DNA of 64,000 nucleotides from Geothrix sp. (lineage in GTDB: Bacteria > Acidobacteriota > Holophagae > Holophagales > Holophagaceae): contig JAGRPP010000015.1 in NCBI GenBank assembly GCA_019449415.1, forward strand, positions 62,001 through 126,000, read 5' to 3'. This document shows positions 36,245 through 45,064 of the stretch, piece by piece. Position 1 is the stretch's first letter, and each line of letters starts with the position of its first letter. Position numbers and translations under genes: made by a program. The notes under the pieces were generated by a model, which did not search any database, was not told where the DNA came from, and was given only the letters and a program-made list of their open reading frames with translations.

Positions 36245-37852
36245 ATGCCGCGCGAAGACGATTCCCTGGCTCTCGATCGCCGCTCATTCCTGGGGATGGG
36301 CTTGGCCACAGGCGCGGCGGCGCTCACCGGGGGCGACCTGAAGGTCGCTCCCGCGAAGGGGCTGGTCCTCGAGGAGGCCACCGTGGCCGGTCTCCAGGCG
36401 GGCCTGGCCGCGGGCCACTGGACGGCGGCGGACCTGGTGCGGAAATACCAGGCCCGCATCCGGGCGCTGGATCAGGCGGGTCCGCGGCTGAACGCGGTGA
36501 TCGAGCTGAACCCGGAGGCCCTGGCGCTCGCCAAGGCCCTGGATGGGGAACGGAAGGCCGGCAGGCTCCGCGGCCCGCTGCATGGCATTCCCGTGCTCAT
36601 CAAGGACAACATCGACACGGCGGACGCCATGAAGACCACGGCGGGATCGCTGGCGCTGGCCGAGGCCCCCGCGCCCAGAGAGGACGCCTTCCTCGTGCGG
36701 AAGCTGCGCGAGGCCGGGGCTGTGGTCCTCGGGAAGACGAACCTCAGCGAGTGGGCGAATTTCCGCTCCACCCGCAGCAGCAGCGGCTGGAGCGGGCGCG
36801 GGGGACAGACGCGCAACCCCTATGCCCTGGACCGCAGCCCCAGCGGCTCCAGCTCCGGGTCCGGCGCCGCCGCGGCGGCCAGCCTCTGCGCCGTGGCCGT
36901 GGGCACGGAAACGGACGGTTCCGTGGTGAGCCCCGCCAATGCCAACGGCGTGGTGGGCCTGAAGCCCACGGTGGGCCTGGTGAGCCGGAGCGGCATCATC
37001 CCCATCTCGCACACCCAGGATACGGCCGGCCCCATGACGCGCACGGTGCGCGACGCGGCGGTCCTGCTGAATGTCCTGGCCGGCAGCGACCCCCGGGACG
37101 CCGCCACCCGCGAAGCGGACGCACGGCGGGAGGCCGACTACACCCGCTTCCTCGTGGCGGAGGGCCTGAAGGGCGCGCGCCTCGGCGTGGTGAAGAACCT
37201 CCTGGGCGTCCATGCCCATGCGGACGCCGTGATCCGGCCTGCCCTGGAAGTGCTCACGACGCAGGGCGCCACCCTGGTGGAAGTCGAGCTGAAGTCCTCG
37301 GCCTATGACGATGCGGAATTCGAGGTGCTGCTCTACGAGTTCAAGGCGGGCCTGGAGGCCTACCTGGCCGGGAGGGGTGGTGCCGTGAGAAGCCTCGAGG
37401 CGCTCATGGCCTTCGACGAGCGGGAGAAGGGGCGGGAGATGCCCTTCTTCGGCCAGGAGATTCTGAAGCTGGCCCAAGGAAAGGGGTCGCTGACGGATCC
37501 CGCCTACCTCAAGGCCCTGGAGACCTGCGCCCAGGCGCGGCGGGACATCACCAGCCTGCTGGAGAAGCACCAGCTGCAGGCCCTGGTGGGGCCCACCGGA
37601 GGCCCGGCCTGGCTCATCGACCACCTGAACGGCGACAGCTCCAGCCTCAGCTTCTCCAGTCCGGCGGCCGTGGCGGGCTGCCCCCACATCACGGTTCCCG
37701 CCGGGTACGCCTTCGGGATGCCGCTGGGCCTCTCGTTCGTGGGCGGGCCTTGGCAGGAGGGCCCGCTGCTGAAGCTGGCCTTCGGCTTCGAGCAGGCCAC
37801 GCGCGCCCGGCGCCCGCCCCGTTTCCCGGCCTCCTGCGCCGTCCCCCGTTGA
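36245..37852 (+). CDS. Tat-exported amidase-signature hydrolase
   Basis: 535 residues. It starts with a twin-arginine signal (DRRSFLGMGLATGAAAL, Arg12-Arg13), so it is folded in the cytoplasm and exported. The amidase-signature triad is visible: Lys in GIPVLIKDNIDT, cis-Ser in the GSSSGSGAAAAA loop, and nucleophile Ser in GTETDGSVVSPA. Family members hydrolyse amide bonds, and the periplasmic forms often act on peptides or unusual amides. The GatA role is unlikely because of the signal and the lack of gatB/gatC. It ends at 37852, 51 bases before the exported Lys/Ala-rich gene. Confidence 0.9.
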   Translation: MPREDDSLALDRRSFLGMGLATGAAALTGGDLKVAPAKGLVLEEATVAGLQAGLAAGHWTAADLVRKYQARIRALDQAGPRLNAVIELNPEALALAKALDGERKAGRLRGPLHGIPVLIKDNIDTADAMKTTAGSLALAEAPAPREDAFLVRKLREAGAVVLGKTNLSEWANFRSTRSSSGWSGRGGQTRNPYALDRSPSGSSSGSGAAAAASLCAVAVGTETDGSVVSPANANGVVGLKPTVGLVSRSGIIPISHTQDTAGPMTRTVRDAAVLLNVLAGSDPRDAATREADARREADYTRFLVAEGLKGARLGVVKNLLGVHAHADAVIRPALEVLTTQGATLVEVELKSSAYDDAEFEVLLYEFKAGLEAYLAGRGGAVRSLEALMAFDEREKGREMPFFGQEILKLAQGKGSLTDPAYLKALETCAQARRDITSLLEKHQLQALVGPTGGPAWLIDHLNGDSSSLSFSSPAAVAGCPHITVPAGYAFGMPLGLSFVGGPWQEGPLLKLAFGFEQATRARRPPRFPASCAVPR

Positions 37853-37877
37853 CAGTCCCCAGGGTGCGGCGCACCCT
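37849..37877 (+). promoter_or_regulatory. -35 element and inverted repeat before the Ada-type exported protein gene
   Basis: A consensus TTGACA (37849-37854) overlaps the amidase stop codon. The -10 position falls in a perfect 7-bp inverted repeat with a 3-base loop (37861-37877) and is itself poor. The repeat may be an amidase terminator stem or an operator. Confidence 0.3.
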
Positions 37878-37903
37878 GACTCACCCCTTACCAAGGAGAA
37901 TCG

Positions 37904-38356
37904 ATGAAACACATGCTGCTAGCTCTCTTCCTGGCTGCCTCCGTGGTGGCCACCGCCCAGGATGCCAAGCCCGCCGCGCCCAAGACCGCCGCCGAAAAGA
38001 AGGCCGAAAAGAAAGCTGAGAAGCAGGCCAAGAAGTCCGAGGCTGCGAAGGCTGCCGCCGCGACCCCCGCCGCCCCCGCCAAGCCTGCTCCAGCTGCGGC
38101 GAAGCCGGCTCCGGCTCCCGCCGCGGTCTCGGCCCCCACGCCTGCCAAACCCGCACCCGCCGCAGCGGCCAAAGCTGCTCCAGCCAAGACCGTGGCCGCC
38201 TCGACGGCCATCATCGCCAACAAGGACTCCAAGACCTACCACCGGGCCGACTGCAAGGTCGCCGCGAAGATGAAGGATGCCAACCGGACCTCCTTCGCCT
38301 CGGCGGCCGAGGCCGACAAGGCCGGCTACAAGGCCTGCAAGGTGTGCAAGCCCTGA
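37904..38356 (+). CDS. Exported Ala/Lys/Pro-rich protein with C-terminal Ada-type metal-binding domain
   Basis: 150 residues, ATG preceded by AAGGAG. Residues 1-18 are a signal peptide (MKHMLLALFLAASVVATA). Residues about 20-100 are low complexity, Ala/Lys/Pro-rich. The last 40 residues (TYHRADCKVAAKMKDANRTS, FASAAEADKAGYKACKVCKP) match the Ada metal-binding fold. His113, Cys117, Cys145 and Cys148 are probable Zn ligands, in the H-C-C-C variant often found at the ends of exported or nuclease proteins. The metal domain is thus carried outside the cytoplasm, where DNA repair is not expected. It could bind metal or DNA at the cell surface (inference). The exported KA-rich gene follows after 39 bases. 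Confidence 0.75.
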   Translation: MKHMLLALFLAASVVATAQDAKPAAPKTAAEKKAEKKAEKQAKKSEAAKAAAATPAAPAKPAPAAAKPAPAPAAVSAPTPAKPAPAAAAKAAPAKTVAASTAIIANKDSKTYHRADCKVAAKMKDANRTSFASAAEADKAGYKACKVCKP

Positions 38357-38395
38357 GAGGGCATCCTCAGTTTTCAGTCTTCAGTGGAGGTTCCG

Positions 38396-38752
38396 ATGAA
38401 GCTTCTTCTTCCCGTGATGCTGGGCGCCACGCTGGTGCTCGCTGCGCAGATTCCCACCAAGGACGACCTCAAGAAACAGGCGGATGCAACCGTCGACAAG
38501 GGGAAGGCCAAGGCTGATGAAAAGGCTGATCAGTCCAAGGCCAAGGCCGACAAGAAGGCCTCGGATGCCAAGGCCAAGGTCGACGCTAAGGCCGGGGCCG
38601 TCCCCGTGGCCGGAGACCAGGTGAAGGCCGCCACCGCCAAGGGCGAAGGCGCCGCCAAGGCCGGCACGGACAAGGCCAAGGGCAAGACCCGCAAGGGCGC
38701 CGAAAAGGGCGCCACCAAGGCCAAGGCCGTGACGGAGAAGGCTGCCAAGTAG
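38396..38752 (+). CDS. Exported Lys/Ala-rich repetitive protein
   Basis: 118 residues from the ATG at 38396 with GGAGG five bases upstream. A short signal peptide (MKLLLPVMLGATLVLA) is followed by a highly charged repetitive sequence of K-A-K-A-D-K-K/E units without Cys, Trp or aromatic residues. It is predicted to be a long helix or disordered, like LEA- or histone-H1-type repeats. It forms a pair with the preceding exported protein. Function unknown; a polyanion-binding or stress role is only a guess. Confidence 0.7.
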   Translation: MKLLLPVMLGATLVLAAQIPTKDDLKKQADATVDKGKAKADEKADQSKAKADKKASDAKAKVDAKAGAVPVAGDQVKAATAKGEGAAKAGTDKAKGKTRKGAEKGATKAKAVTEKAAK

Positions 38753-38764
38753 GGTTTCCCTAAA

Positions 38765-38802
38765 CACCAGGAAAGGGCGCCAGAAGGCGCCCTTTCCTGG
38801 TG
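38765..38802. terminator. Strong bidirectional hairpin between convergent genes
   Basis: A perfect 17-bp stem (38765-38781 with 38786-38802) and 4-base loop lies between the Lys/Ala-rich gene on the plus strand and the AraC gene on the minus strand. No T-tract follows on either side, so it may block or stabilise 3' ends for both transcripts. Confidence 0.7.
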
Positions 38803-38815
38803 CTGGGTCCTCCCC

Positions 38816-39673
38816 CTACTTCTTCGGGAACTGCCGGTCGTAGGCTTCCTGCGCGTACTCGCTGGGAGGTACGCCGAAGCGGCGCTTGAAGGCGCGGGTG
38901 AAGGCGCTGGCGTCGTAGAAACCGAGGATCTTCGCCACATCGCTGGGGCGCTCGCCGTTGGCCAGCAGGGTGACGGCGCGCTGGAGGCGGCGCTCAATGA
39001 GGTACTGGTGAGGTGTGGTGCTGGTGGCCTCGCGGAAGAGCCGGATGAAGTGGTCCGGTGTGCAGCGGGCCATGGTGGCCAGCTCGGGCACGCTGTTCTT
39101 CGCGCCGATGTGGACCTCCATGTGGTCCAGTACCAGCTGCAGGGTCGAGCGGTTCAGGCGGTAGGGGAAGCGGCCCCGGTCCTCTTTTTCCGTCAGGCGC
39201 GAAAGCTCGGCGCCCAGCAGGATGAGGAACAGTTCGCGGGTCATGAGCTGCACGCCGTCGGGATTGGCCAGTTCCTGCGTGAAGATGCTGAACAGCTGCT
39301 TGAGGCTGAGGCTCCGCAGCACGGCGAAGCTGGACTCCTGCCACTTCCGTGGCGGGTTCTGCAGTGAGGAGAGCAGGGGCTCCGGGAAGGGACCTTCCAG
39401 GAACAGGGCCGTGAAGCCGAAGGGCGCGTTGGCGTGGTGGCGCTTCAGCGTGTGACCGAACCCCGGCAGCAGGAGGGCCAGGTCGCCGGAGCGGATCACG
39501 CCCTCTTCGCGGTCCTCGCTGGTGCAGACGCGCACCGCGTGGGTGGGCTGCAGCAGCGTCCAGGCTTCCCGCGCCGGGAGCAGCTTGGCGGGCACCGGGT
39601 CGCGCTTGAGGACGGCCAGCCGAAGGGGGCCGCTGGTGTAGGTCTGAAGGTTTTTGGTTTCAGTTTCGCTCAT
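38816..39673 (-). CDS. AraC-family transcriptional regulator
   Basis: 285 residues. The N-terminal 170 residues form a cupin-type sensor (LAVLKRDPVPAKLLPAREAWTLLQ, DLALLLPGFGHTLKRHHANAPFGF). The C-terminal two helix-turn-helix units are VPELATMARCTPDHFIRLFREATSTTPHQYLIERR and PSDVAKILGFYDASAFTRAFKRRFGVPPSEY. The inducer is unknown. The gene lies downstream of purQ on the same strand with a 147-base gap. That gap holds an 8-bp inverted repeat that could be its own operator. It could also act on the convergent exported genes, but nothing shows this. Confidence 0.87.
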   Translation of the reverse strand: MSETETKNLQTYTSGPLRLAVLKRDPVPAKLLPAREAWTLLQPTHAVRVCTSEDREEGVIRSGDLALLLPGFGHTLKRHHANAPFGFTALFLEGPFPEPLLSSLQNPPRKWQESSFAVLRSLSLKQLFSIFTQELANPDGVQLMTRELFLILLGAELSRLTEKEDRGRFPYRLNRSTLQLVLDHMEVHIGAKNSVPELATMARCTPDHFIRLFREATSTTPHQYLIERRLQRAVTLLANGERPSDVAKILGFYDASAFTRAFKRRFGVPPSEYAQEAYDRQFPKK

Positions 39674-39691
39674 GGCTCAGGAATAAAAAGA

Positions 39692-39746
39692 CATGCCCAC
39701 CGGGGCGTCCCAGGAAGGATGACAGGAAAAGATTTTGTTGGGCATG
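39692..39746. promoter_or_regulatory. Paired inverted repeat upstream of AraC gene
   Basis: CATGCCCA (39692-39699) and TGGGCATG (39739-39746) are perfect 8-bp inverted copies whose centres are 47 bases apart. They lie 19 and 66 bases upstream of the AraC-family start. Between them the minus-strand text is T-rich (AAAATCTTTTCC). Spaced half-sites of this sort fit an AraC-type dimer, but I cannot define a clear -35/-10. Confidence 0.4.
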
Positions 39747-39820
39747 GAATTTTCACAAGGCTCTGCCGGGGGCCTTTTCCAGGTCCCGGGGGCCGATCCC
39801 CATCTGGCTCAGGCCTTGAT

Positions 39821-40518
<698 letters not shown>

Positions 40519-40519
<1 letters not shown>

Positions 40520-40755
40520 CAGACCACCTCGATGGAGGCTTTCTCCATCACCGGGTTGACCAGCAGCTTGTCGCACATGGCCAGGGCCTTGGCCTTCACC
40601 TCCGCGGGATCCGTGCCCGGTATCTCCATCTCGATGAGGCGGCCGATGCGCACATGCTCCACCGCGAAGCCGAAGCCATGCAGGCCCTGCTCCACCGCCT
40701 TGCCCTGGGGATCCAGGATTCCGGGCTTCAACTGCACCGACACGCGAACCTTCAT
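40519..40755 (-). CDS. purS: FGAM synthase subunit PurS
   Basis: 78 residues from the ATG at 40755, with GGAGGGG upstream. MKVRVSVQLKPGILDPQGKAVEQGLHGFGF and VRIGRLIEMEIPG are the PurS signature. PurS bridges PurL and PurQ in the FGAM synthase complex and is found only with small-type PurL, which is also in this window. Confidence 0.93.
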
Positions 40756-40846
40756 GGCCCCTCCGCAGACACCAGTGTACCTGAGGGATCGCGGCCCCGG
40801 CAGGGTGGGCGGAAAGGAACCTCGGTGAAGGGCCCGGAGGCGGTTT

Positions 40847-41296
40847 TTACCCCTTCTTCCGGGCCCTTGGGGTTGGTCGGCTGGCCTTTCCGGTGATCGG
40901 TGTGGCTGTGGCGCTTCGCTTGGAGCGCTTGGGCGTCGGGGGCTCGCCGCTCCACCGATGGGCCTCGAGGTCGAGGTTGCCTTGGTCATCGACCTCGATG
41001 CCTTCGTCGCGCAGGCGCCCGATCTGCTCGAAGGCCCCCCACCAGCGGCCCCGGCTGGGGACATAGCCCCGGGTGTTCACCACGCGATGCCAGGGCAGGT
41101 CCGTGTTTTCCGGCAGGCCCGACAGCACCATGCCCACCTGGCGCGGGCGCTGGGGGAAACCCGCCAGCAGCGCCACCTGGCCGTAGGAGGCGAGGTGGCC
41201 TTCCGGGATCTGCGCCACCACGGCCAGGACCGCGGCGCGGAAATCCCGCGTCAGCGCGGGTGGCTCGAGACGCTTTGCGGGCTTCGGCCTCGGCAT
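40847..41296 (-). CDS. Alkyltransferase-like protein (MGMT fold without the reactive Cys)
   Basis: 149 residues from the ATG at 41296. The MGMT C-terminal DNA-binding fold is clear (TRDFRAAVLAVVAQIPEGHLASYGQVALLAG, RQVGMVLSGLPE). The active-site PCHRV of repair methyltransferases reads PWHRVVNTRG, so the acceptor Cys is Trp. This is the alkyltransferase-like (ATL, YbaZ) class, which binds O6-alkylguanine and hands it to nucleotide excision repair. A basic Ser/Thr/Pro/Lys tail of about 40 residues is extra. It is followed 4 bases upstream by the DUF2203 gene on the same strand. Confidence 0.87.
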   Translation of the reverse strand: MPRPKPAKRLEPPALTRDFRAAVLAVVAQIPEGHLASYGQVALLAGFPQRPRQVGMVLSGLPENTDLPWHRVVNTRGYVPSRGRWWGAFEQIGRLRDEGIEVDDQGNLDLEAHRWSGEPPTPKRSKRSATATPITGKASRPTPRARKKG

Positions 41297-41300
41297 CCGG

Positions 41301-41663
41301 CTAGGCCTGCACGCCCGGCCGCTGATCCACGGGCACGCGGGAGCGGAAGCCGCCTTCATAGCTGTGCCAGTGGTCGAGGGCTTCCTCGGGGTAGGCCCAG
41401 CACCAGTAGCCGTCGCCGGAATCGAAATCCACCAGCCAGAGGCCCTTCACCTCGGCCTCGAGGTCCTGCATGCTCTGCTGCCAGCTTTGCACGAGGACCT
41501 GGAGCCGCTCGCGCAGGGCCTCGGACCGCGCCTCGTCCTTGGCGTCCTCCGCCTGGCTCAACTCCTCGGCCAGACTTGCAGCCAGTGTGTAGACAGGTTC
41601 TGTGGTGGCCTTCACCTGGGGCATCAGGGCCCGCGCTTCGTCCAAGGTGAAAATGCGGCCCAT
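41301..41663 (-). CDS. DUF2203 family protein
   Basis: 120 residues, ATG at 41663 with GGAGG four bases upstream. The opening MGRIFTLDEARALMPQVKATTEPVYTLAASL and the closing KGLWLVDFDSGDGYWCWAYPEEALDHWHSYEGGFRSRVPV match DUF2203: an N-terminal helix pair with a small strand domain carrying the LVDF...WHxxxxGF signature. No activity is established. It is divergent from the gene upstream of lpxB with only 28 bases between start codons, and four bases separate it from the ATL gene, so the pair forms one unit. Confidence 0.82.
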   Translation of the reverse strand: MGRIFTLDEARALMPQVKATTEPVYTLAASLAEELSQAEDAKDEARSEALRERLQVLVQSWQQSMQDLEAEVKGLWLVDFDSGDGYWCWAYPEEALDHWHSYEGGFRSRVPVDQRPGVQA

Positions 41664-41691
41664 GGCGCCTCCGTTGCTCCATGATAAACCC

Positions 41692-42402
41692 ATGCGGTTC
41701 GTGCCCCTGATTTCGTCCAGCCTTGATCCCGCGCGCTGGGTTCCCATGGGGCCGCTGGCCCTGGATTGGGACGGCGCCCTCCATGCGGGGTGGGCCCCGG
41801 CCGTGCGCCGGGGCGCCGCCGTGCATGTCGTGCACCTGCCGGGCCGGTCCCCGGTGGAGGAGGCCCTCGAGGTGCTGCGCCACGGCCTGGGCCCGGATTT
41901 CCTCGCCCTTCCCGTGAGCCGGCCGGAGACCCGCGAGGCGGGCTTCCGGATCCTCGGCCACCTGGAATCCCTCCTGGAGGCCACCTCGGGACGGGGACCG
42001 AAGCTGGCCCTGAAGATCGAGGCGGGCGCCGAGGCCGCGCTGGTGGACCTGCTGCGGCAGGCCCGGGCCGAGGCGGTGGGTTTCTGCTGGTACCCGGGCA
42101 CCGCCGATGTCGAGCTGTTGGCGGACCGCCTGTGGTGCGGCGTCTGCGGGCCCGGTTCGGACCTGCGCCCGCTGCAGCGGCTGGGCTACCGCTGGGACAT
42201 GGCCCTGCCTGCCACGGATCCCGGGGTCTTCCAGACCCAGGCGGCGGTGCTGGAGGCGGTCCATCCGCCCGTGCTGTTCCCCGCGGAGATGCCCGCCACG
42301 GCCCTGGGCCGGCCCGTGGTGCCGGATGACAGCGTGGTGTTCGGCAGGCACCTCATGCCGGGGTCGGATGGCGATGGTGATGGCGCGGGGGACCGTTCAT
42401 GA
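41692..42402 (+). CDS. Unknown protein coupled to lpxB
   Basis: 236 residues from the ATG at 41692. Nearly all codons end in G or C. The alternation of strands and helices (GAAVHVVHLPGRSPVEEALEVL, KLALKIEAGAEAALVDLLRQ, AVGFCWYPGTADVELLADRLW) suggests a TIM-like or Rossmann-like fold; no family is recognised. There is no signal peptide or membrane segment. Its stop overlaps the lpxB start in ATGA, so it is translated together with LpxB, which hints at a role near lipid A or envelope synthesis (inference). Confidence 0.6.
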   Translation: MRFVPLISSSLDPARWVPMGPLALDWDGALHAGWAPAVRRGAAVHVVHLPGRSPVEEALEVLRHGLGPDFLALPVSRPETREAGFRILGHLESLLEATSGRGPKLALKIEAGAEAALVDLLRQARAEAVGFCWYPGTADVELLADRLWCGVCGPGSDLRPLQRLGYRWDMALPATDPGVFQTQAAVLEAVHPPVLFPAEMPATALGRPVVPDDSVVFGRHLMPGSDGDGDGAGDRS

Positions 42403-43526
42403 CGCAGACCCTGCTGGTCATCGCCGGGGAGGACTCTGGCGATCTGCACGGTGCGGAGCTGCTCCGCGAATTGAAGGCCCGGCGCCCGGATCTGCGGATC
42501 ATCGGCGTGGGCGGCCCGCGCATGACCCCCTTTCTGGACCGCAAGCTGGCGGATGTGAAGGACCTGGCTGTGGTGGGCTTCGTGGAGGTGATCAAGCACC
42601 TGCCGCGCCTGAACCGGCTCTTCAAGCAGATCCTGGCTGCCGCGGCGGAAGAGGCCATCGCTGGGGCGCTGCTCATCGACTACCCCGGCTTCAACCTGCG
42701 GCTGGCCAAGGCCCTGCGCAAGCAGCTGCCCAGCGTGAAGCTGCATCAGTATGTGTGCCCCCAGGTGTGGGCCTGGAAGAAGGGCCGCATCCCGGAACTG
42801 GGCCATACCCTGGATACGCTCTACTGCCTCTTCGATTTCGAGCCGGAGCTGTTCCGGGGCTACCCGGTGGAGGCCCGCTTCGTGGGGCATCCCCTGGTGG
42901 AGGTGGTGAAGCCCGAGTGCGACCGCGCCACCTTCTTTTCGGAAGCGGGCCTGGACCCAGCCCGACCCCTCGTGGCGTTGTTGCCGGGCAGCCGCACGGG
43001 CGAGATCCAGCATCTGCTGCCGCCCATGGCCGAGCTGGCGGAGCAGTGGCGGACCACCCGGCCCGAAGTGCAGTGGGTGCTCCCAGTGGCCCCCACCCTG
43101 GATCCGGCCTTCGTGCGCGCCCACCTGAAGGGCGCCCCCGTGACGCTGGTGGAAGGCCGTACTTATGCGGCCCGGGCCCATGCCCAGGCGGCCCTGGTGG
43201 CCTCGGGCACCGCCACCCTGGAGACCGCCCTCCTGGGCACCCCCTTCGCCATCGTCTACAAGCTGAACGCGCTCACCTACCAGATGGCCAAGCGCATCGT
43301 GAAGGTCCCCCACTTCGGCCTGGCCAATGTGGTGGCGCGGCGTGAGGTGGCGCCGGAACTGCTGCAGGACGAGGTCAACCCCGAGCGGCTGGGTCGGGAG
43401 CTGGCCCGGCTGCTGGAGCCCGAGACGGCCCGGCGCCTTCGCGCCGAGCTGGGGGAAGTGCGGGGGCATCTCGGCGAGCCCGGGGCCGCGGGGCGCGTGG
43501 CCGAGGACCTGCTGGGTAAGCTCTGA
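42399..43526 (+). CDS. lpxB: Lipid-A-disaccharide synthase
   Basis: 375 residues, the normal length. It joins UDP-2,3-diacylglucosamine and lipid X at the inner face of the membrane. Family motifs: VIAGEDSGDLHGAELLRELK, VVGFVEVIKHL, LIDYPGFNLRLAKALRK, YVCPQVWAWKKGRI, LPGSRTGEI and ASGTATLETALLGTPFAIVYKLN. It is direct evidence of a lipid A-bearing outer membrane. Coupled by ATGA to the preceding unknown gene. Confidence 0.94.
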   Translation: MTQTLLVIAGEDSGDLHGAELLRELKARRPDLRIIGVGGPRMTPFLDRKLADVKDLAVVGFVEVIKHLPRLNRLFKQILAAAAEEAIAGALLIDYPGFNLRLAKALRKQLPSVKLHQYVCPQVWAWKKGRIPELGHTLDTLYCLFDFEPELFRGYPVEARFVGHPLVEVVKPECDRATFFSEAGLDPARPLVALLPGSRTGEIQHLLPPMAELAEQWRTTRPEVQWVLPVAPTLDPAFVRAHLKGAPVTLVEGRTYAARAHAQAALVASGTATLETALLGTPFAIVYKLNALTYQMAKRIVKVPHFGLANVVARREVAPELLQDEVNPERLGRELARLLEPETARRLRAELGEVRGHLGEPGAAGRVAEDLLGKL

Positions 43527-43605
43527 GGCGAATCGGTTCCAAGGCCGAGCTCCGCCCGGCCGAACCTGGCTCCCCCTTGGCGGCATCTGATGAGCGGAGG
43601 TGCCC

Positions 43606-44121
43606 ATGATTTCTTCCCTGCTGCTGATGCCTGCCTTGCTGCTTCAGGTCCCGGCCCCCCTCCCCGTGGTGGAGGCCAAGGACCTTCCCACGGCCCCGCG
43701 GGGGCCCATGACGCCCCAGGTGCCGGATGCCGGGGCCGACTCCGGCCTCATGGGCGAGGCCCGCCGGTCCGCCCGCCGGGGGCCTTCCCTCTCCGCCCTC
43801 CAGCTTCCGGCGGGCAGCGTCCGTGTGAAGGACAAGATTCCGGATGTCAGCGGATGGCGGGCCTACGCCATCGAGGTGCCCGCGGGCGGGAAGGTGAAGG
43901 TCCATGTGGTGGAGGGCCGGAAGGCCTGGTTCCGGGTCCTGGCCGTCAATGCGTGGGGCCGCGACGAACAGGGCCTGCTCCAGAACCGGATCCATTCCGG
44001 CGAGCCCCAGGCCACCTACCAGAACCCCAGCCGGGAGACCCGCACCCTCTACTTCATCGTGGACACCCTGGACGCGAACATGAGCGGCGAGGCCTTCGAG
44101 ATCGAAGTCACCCGGGGCTGA
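43606..44121 (+). CDS. Hypothetical exported protein
   Basis: 171 residues from the ATG at 43606 with GGAGG five bases upstream. A short hydrophobic N-terminus (MISSLLLMPALLLQVPAPLPV) may be a signal peptide or anchor. It is followed by a Pro/Arg-rich linker, then a beta-rich domain of about 90 residues (SGWRAYAIEVPAGGKVKVHVVE, LYFIVDTLDANMSGEAFEIEV) that looks like a PPC-type beta sandwich. It lies downstream of lpxB after 79 bases. The next 208 bases up to the barrel gene hold only a CCGGT...ACCGG inverted repeat near 44150-44170. Confidence 0.6.
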   Translation: MISSLLLMPALLLQVPAPLPVVEAKDLPTAPRGPMTPQVPDAGADSGLMGEARRSARRGPSLSALQLPAGSVRVKDKIPDVSGWRAYAIEVPAGGKVKVHVVEGRKAWFRVLAVNAWGRDEQGLLQNRIHSGEPQATYQNPSRETRTLYFIVDTLDANMSGEAFEIEVTRG

Positions 44122-44329
44122 CCGCGGGCCGGCCCTCGGACGCAGGGTTGACCGGTCCTGGACGACCGGACAGAGTCGAGGGAGCTTTTCCTTCGGCCGC
44201 CCGGCAGGACTTCCCGTGGAGCCATCTGGTGCGGTCGGTTTGTCCGCCGCAGGCGCCGTTCTGGCGCAGACGGCTCTTCGGATGCCCGGGTGCCCCTGCG
44301 CCCAGGTCCGCTTCGATCAGGGTGGAACC

Positions 44330-45064
44330 ATGGAAATCAAGGTGCGGCGGATGCTGAGGATCCTCATGCCGCTGGTCTGCGCGGGCATCAGCCTCCAGGC
44401 CGGGGAATGGGAACTGGGCGGTTCATTCGCCATCGGGCAGGAATCCAAGGGGACCATCAGCAGCAACGGCAACTTCCCCGTGATGCCCTACACGGTGGTC
44501 ACCAGCCGGTTCACGGGCCTGTGGTACCAGGGCGGCGTGCATGTGGGCTACCAGGTGGCCCGCCGGGGCCTCTGGGGACTGTGGCTCCAGGGCCAGTATT
44601 CGGAAGGGTTGTCCCATCCGTCGCTCTACCATTCCGGCGAGAACTACGCGGTCGGTTCCACCCTTCGGGAGACCTACAACGGCTCCGCGGACTACAAGTC
44701 CACGCTGCTGGGCGTGACCGTGACCCGGCAGCTGCCCGTCGGTGAGGTCGGCCTGAGCCTGGGATCACGCTCCCACGACATGAGCATTTCGGGGCGGCGC
44801 CAGACCCAGGTCAACGGCACCTTCACCTACGACCAGTACTCCGTCAGCCACAACTACCGGGACATGCTCGTCGCCGTCAGCTACACGCTCACCCAGGACC
44901 AGGGAGGCTACCGGTCCTTCCAGAAGATCTCCCTGGGCACGGGCTTCGGCTCGTCGATCCCCGCCGTGAATCCGGGGCCGAACGACTGGCGGATGAGCGA
45001 GGCCTATCTGGCGCAGATCAGGCCGAGCCGGGATGTGCGGATCACGCTGGGCGTGCGGCTCTAA
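44330..45064 (+). CDS. Outer-membrane beta-barrel protein
   Basis: 244 residues with a signal peptide (RRMLRILMPLVCAGISLQA, about 24 residues). The mature part alternates strands of 9-11 residues with aromatic girdles and ends ...VRITLGVRL; strand examples are GLWYQGGVHVGYQV and EVGLSLGSRSHDMSI. The final Leu/aromatic C-terminal strand suits BAM insertion. The substrate or role is unknown. Its stop overlaps the stop of the convergent Ig/SPOR gene by 4 bases. Confidence 0.7.
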   Translation: MEIKVRRMLRILMPLVCAGISLQAGEWELGGSFAIGQESKGTISSNGNFPVMPYTVVTSRFTGLWYQGGVHVGYQVARRGLWGLWLQGQYSEGLSHPSLYHSGENYAVGSTLRETYNGSADYKSTLLGVTVTRQLPVGEVGLSLGSRSHDMSISGRRQTQVNGTFTYDQYSVSHNYRDMLVAVSYTLTQDQGGYRSFQKISLGTGFGSSIPAVNPGPNDWRMSEAYLAQIRPSRDVRITLGVRL

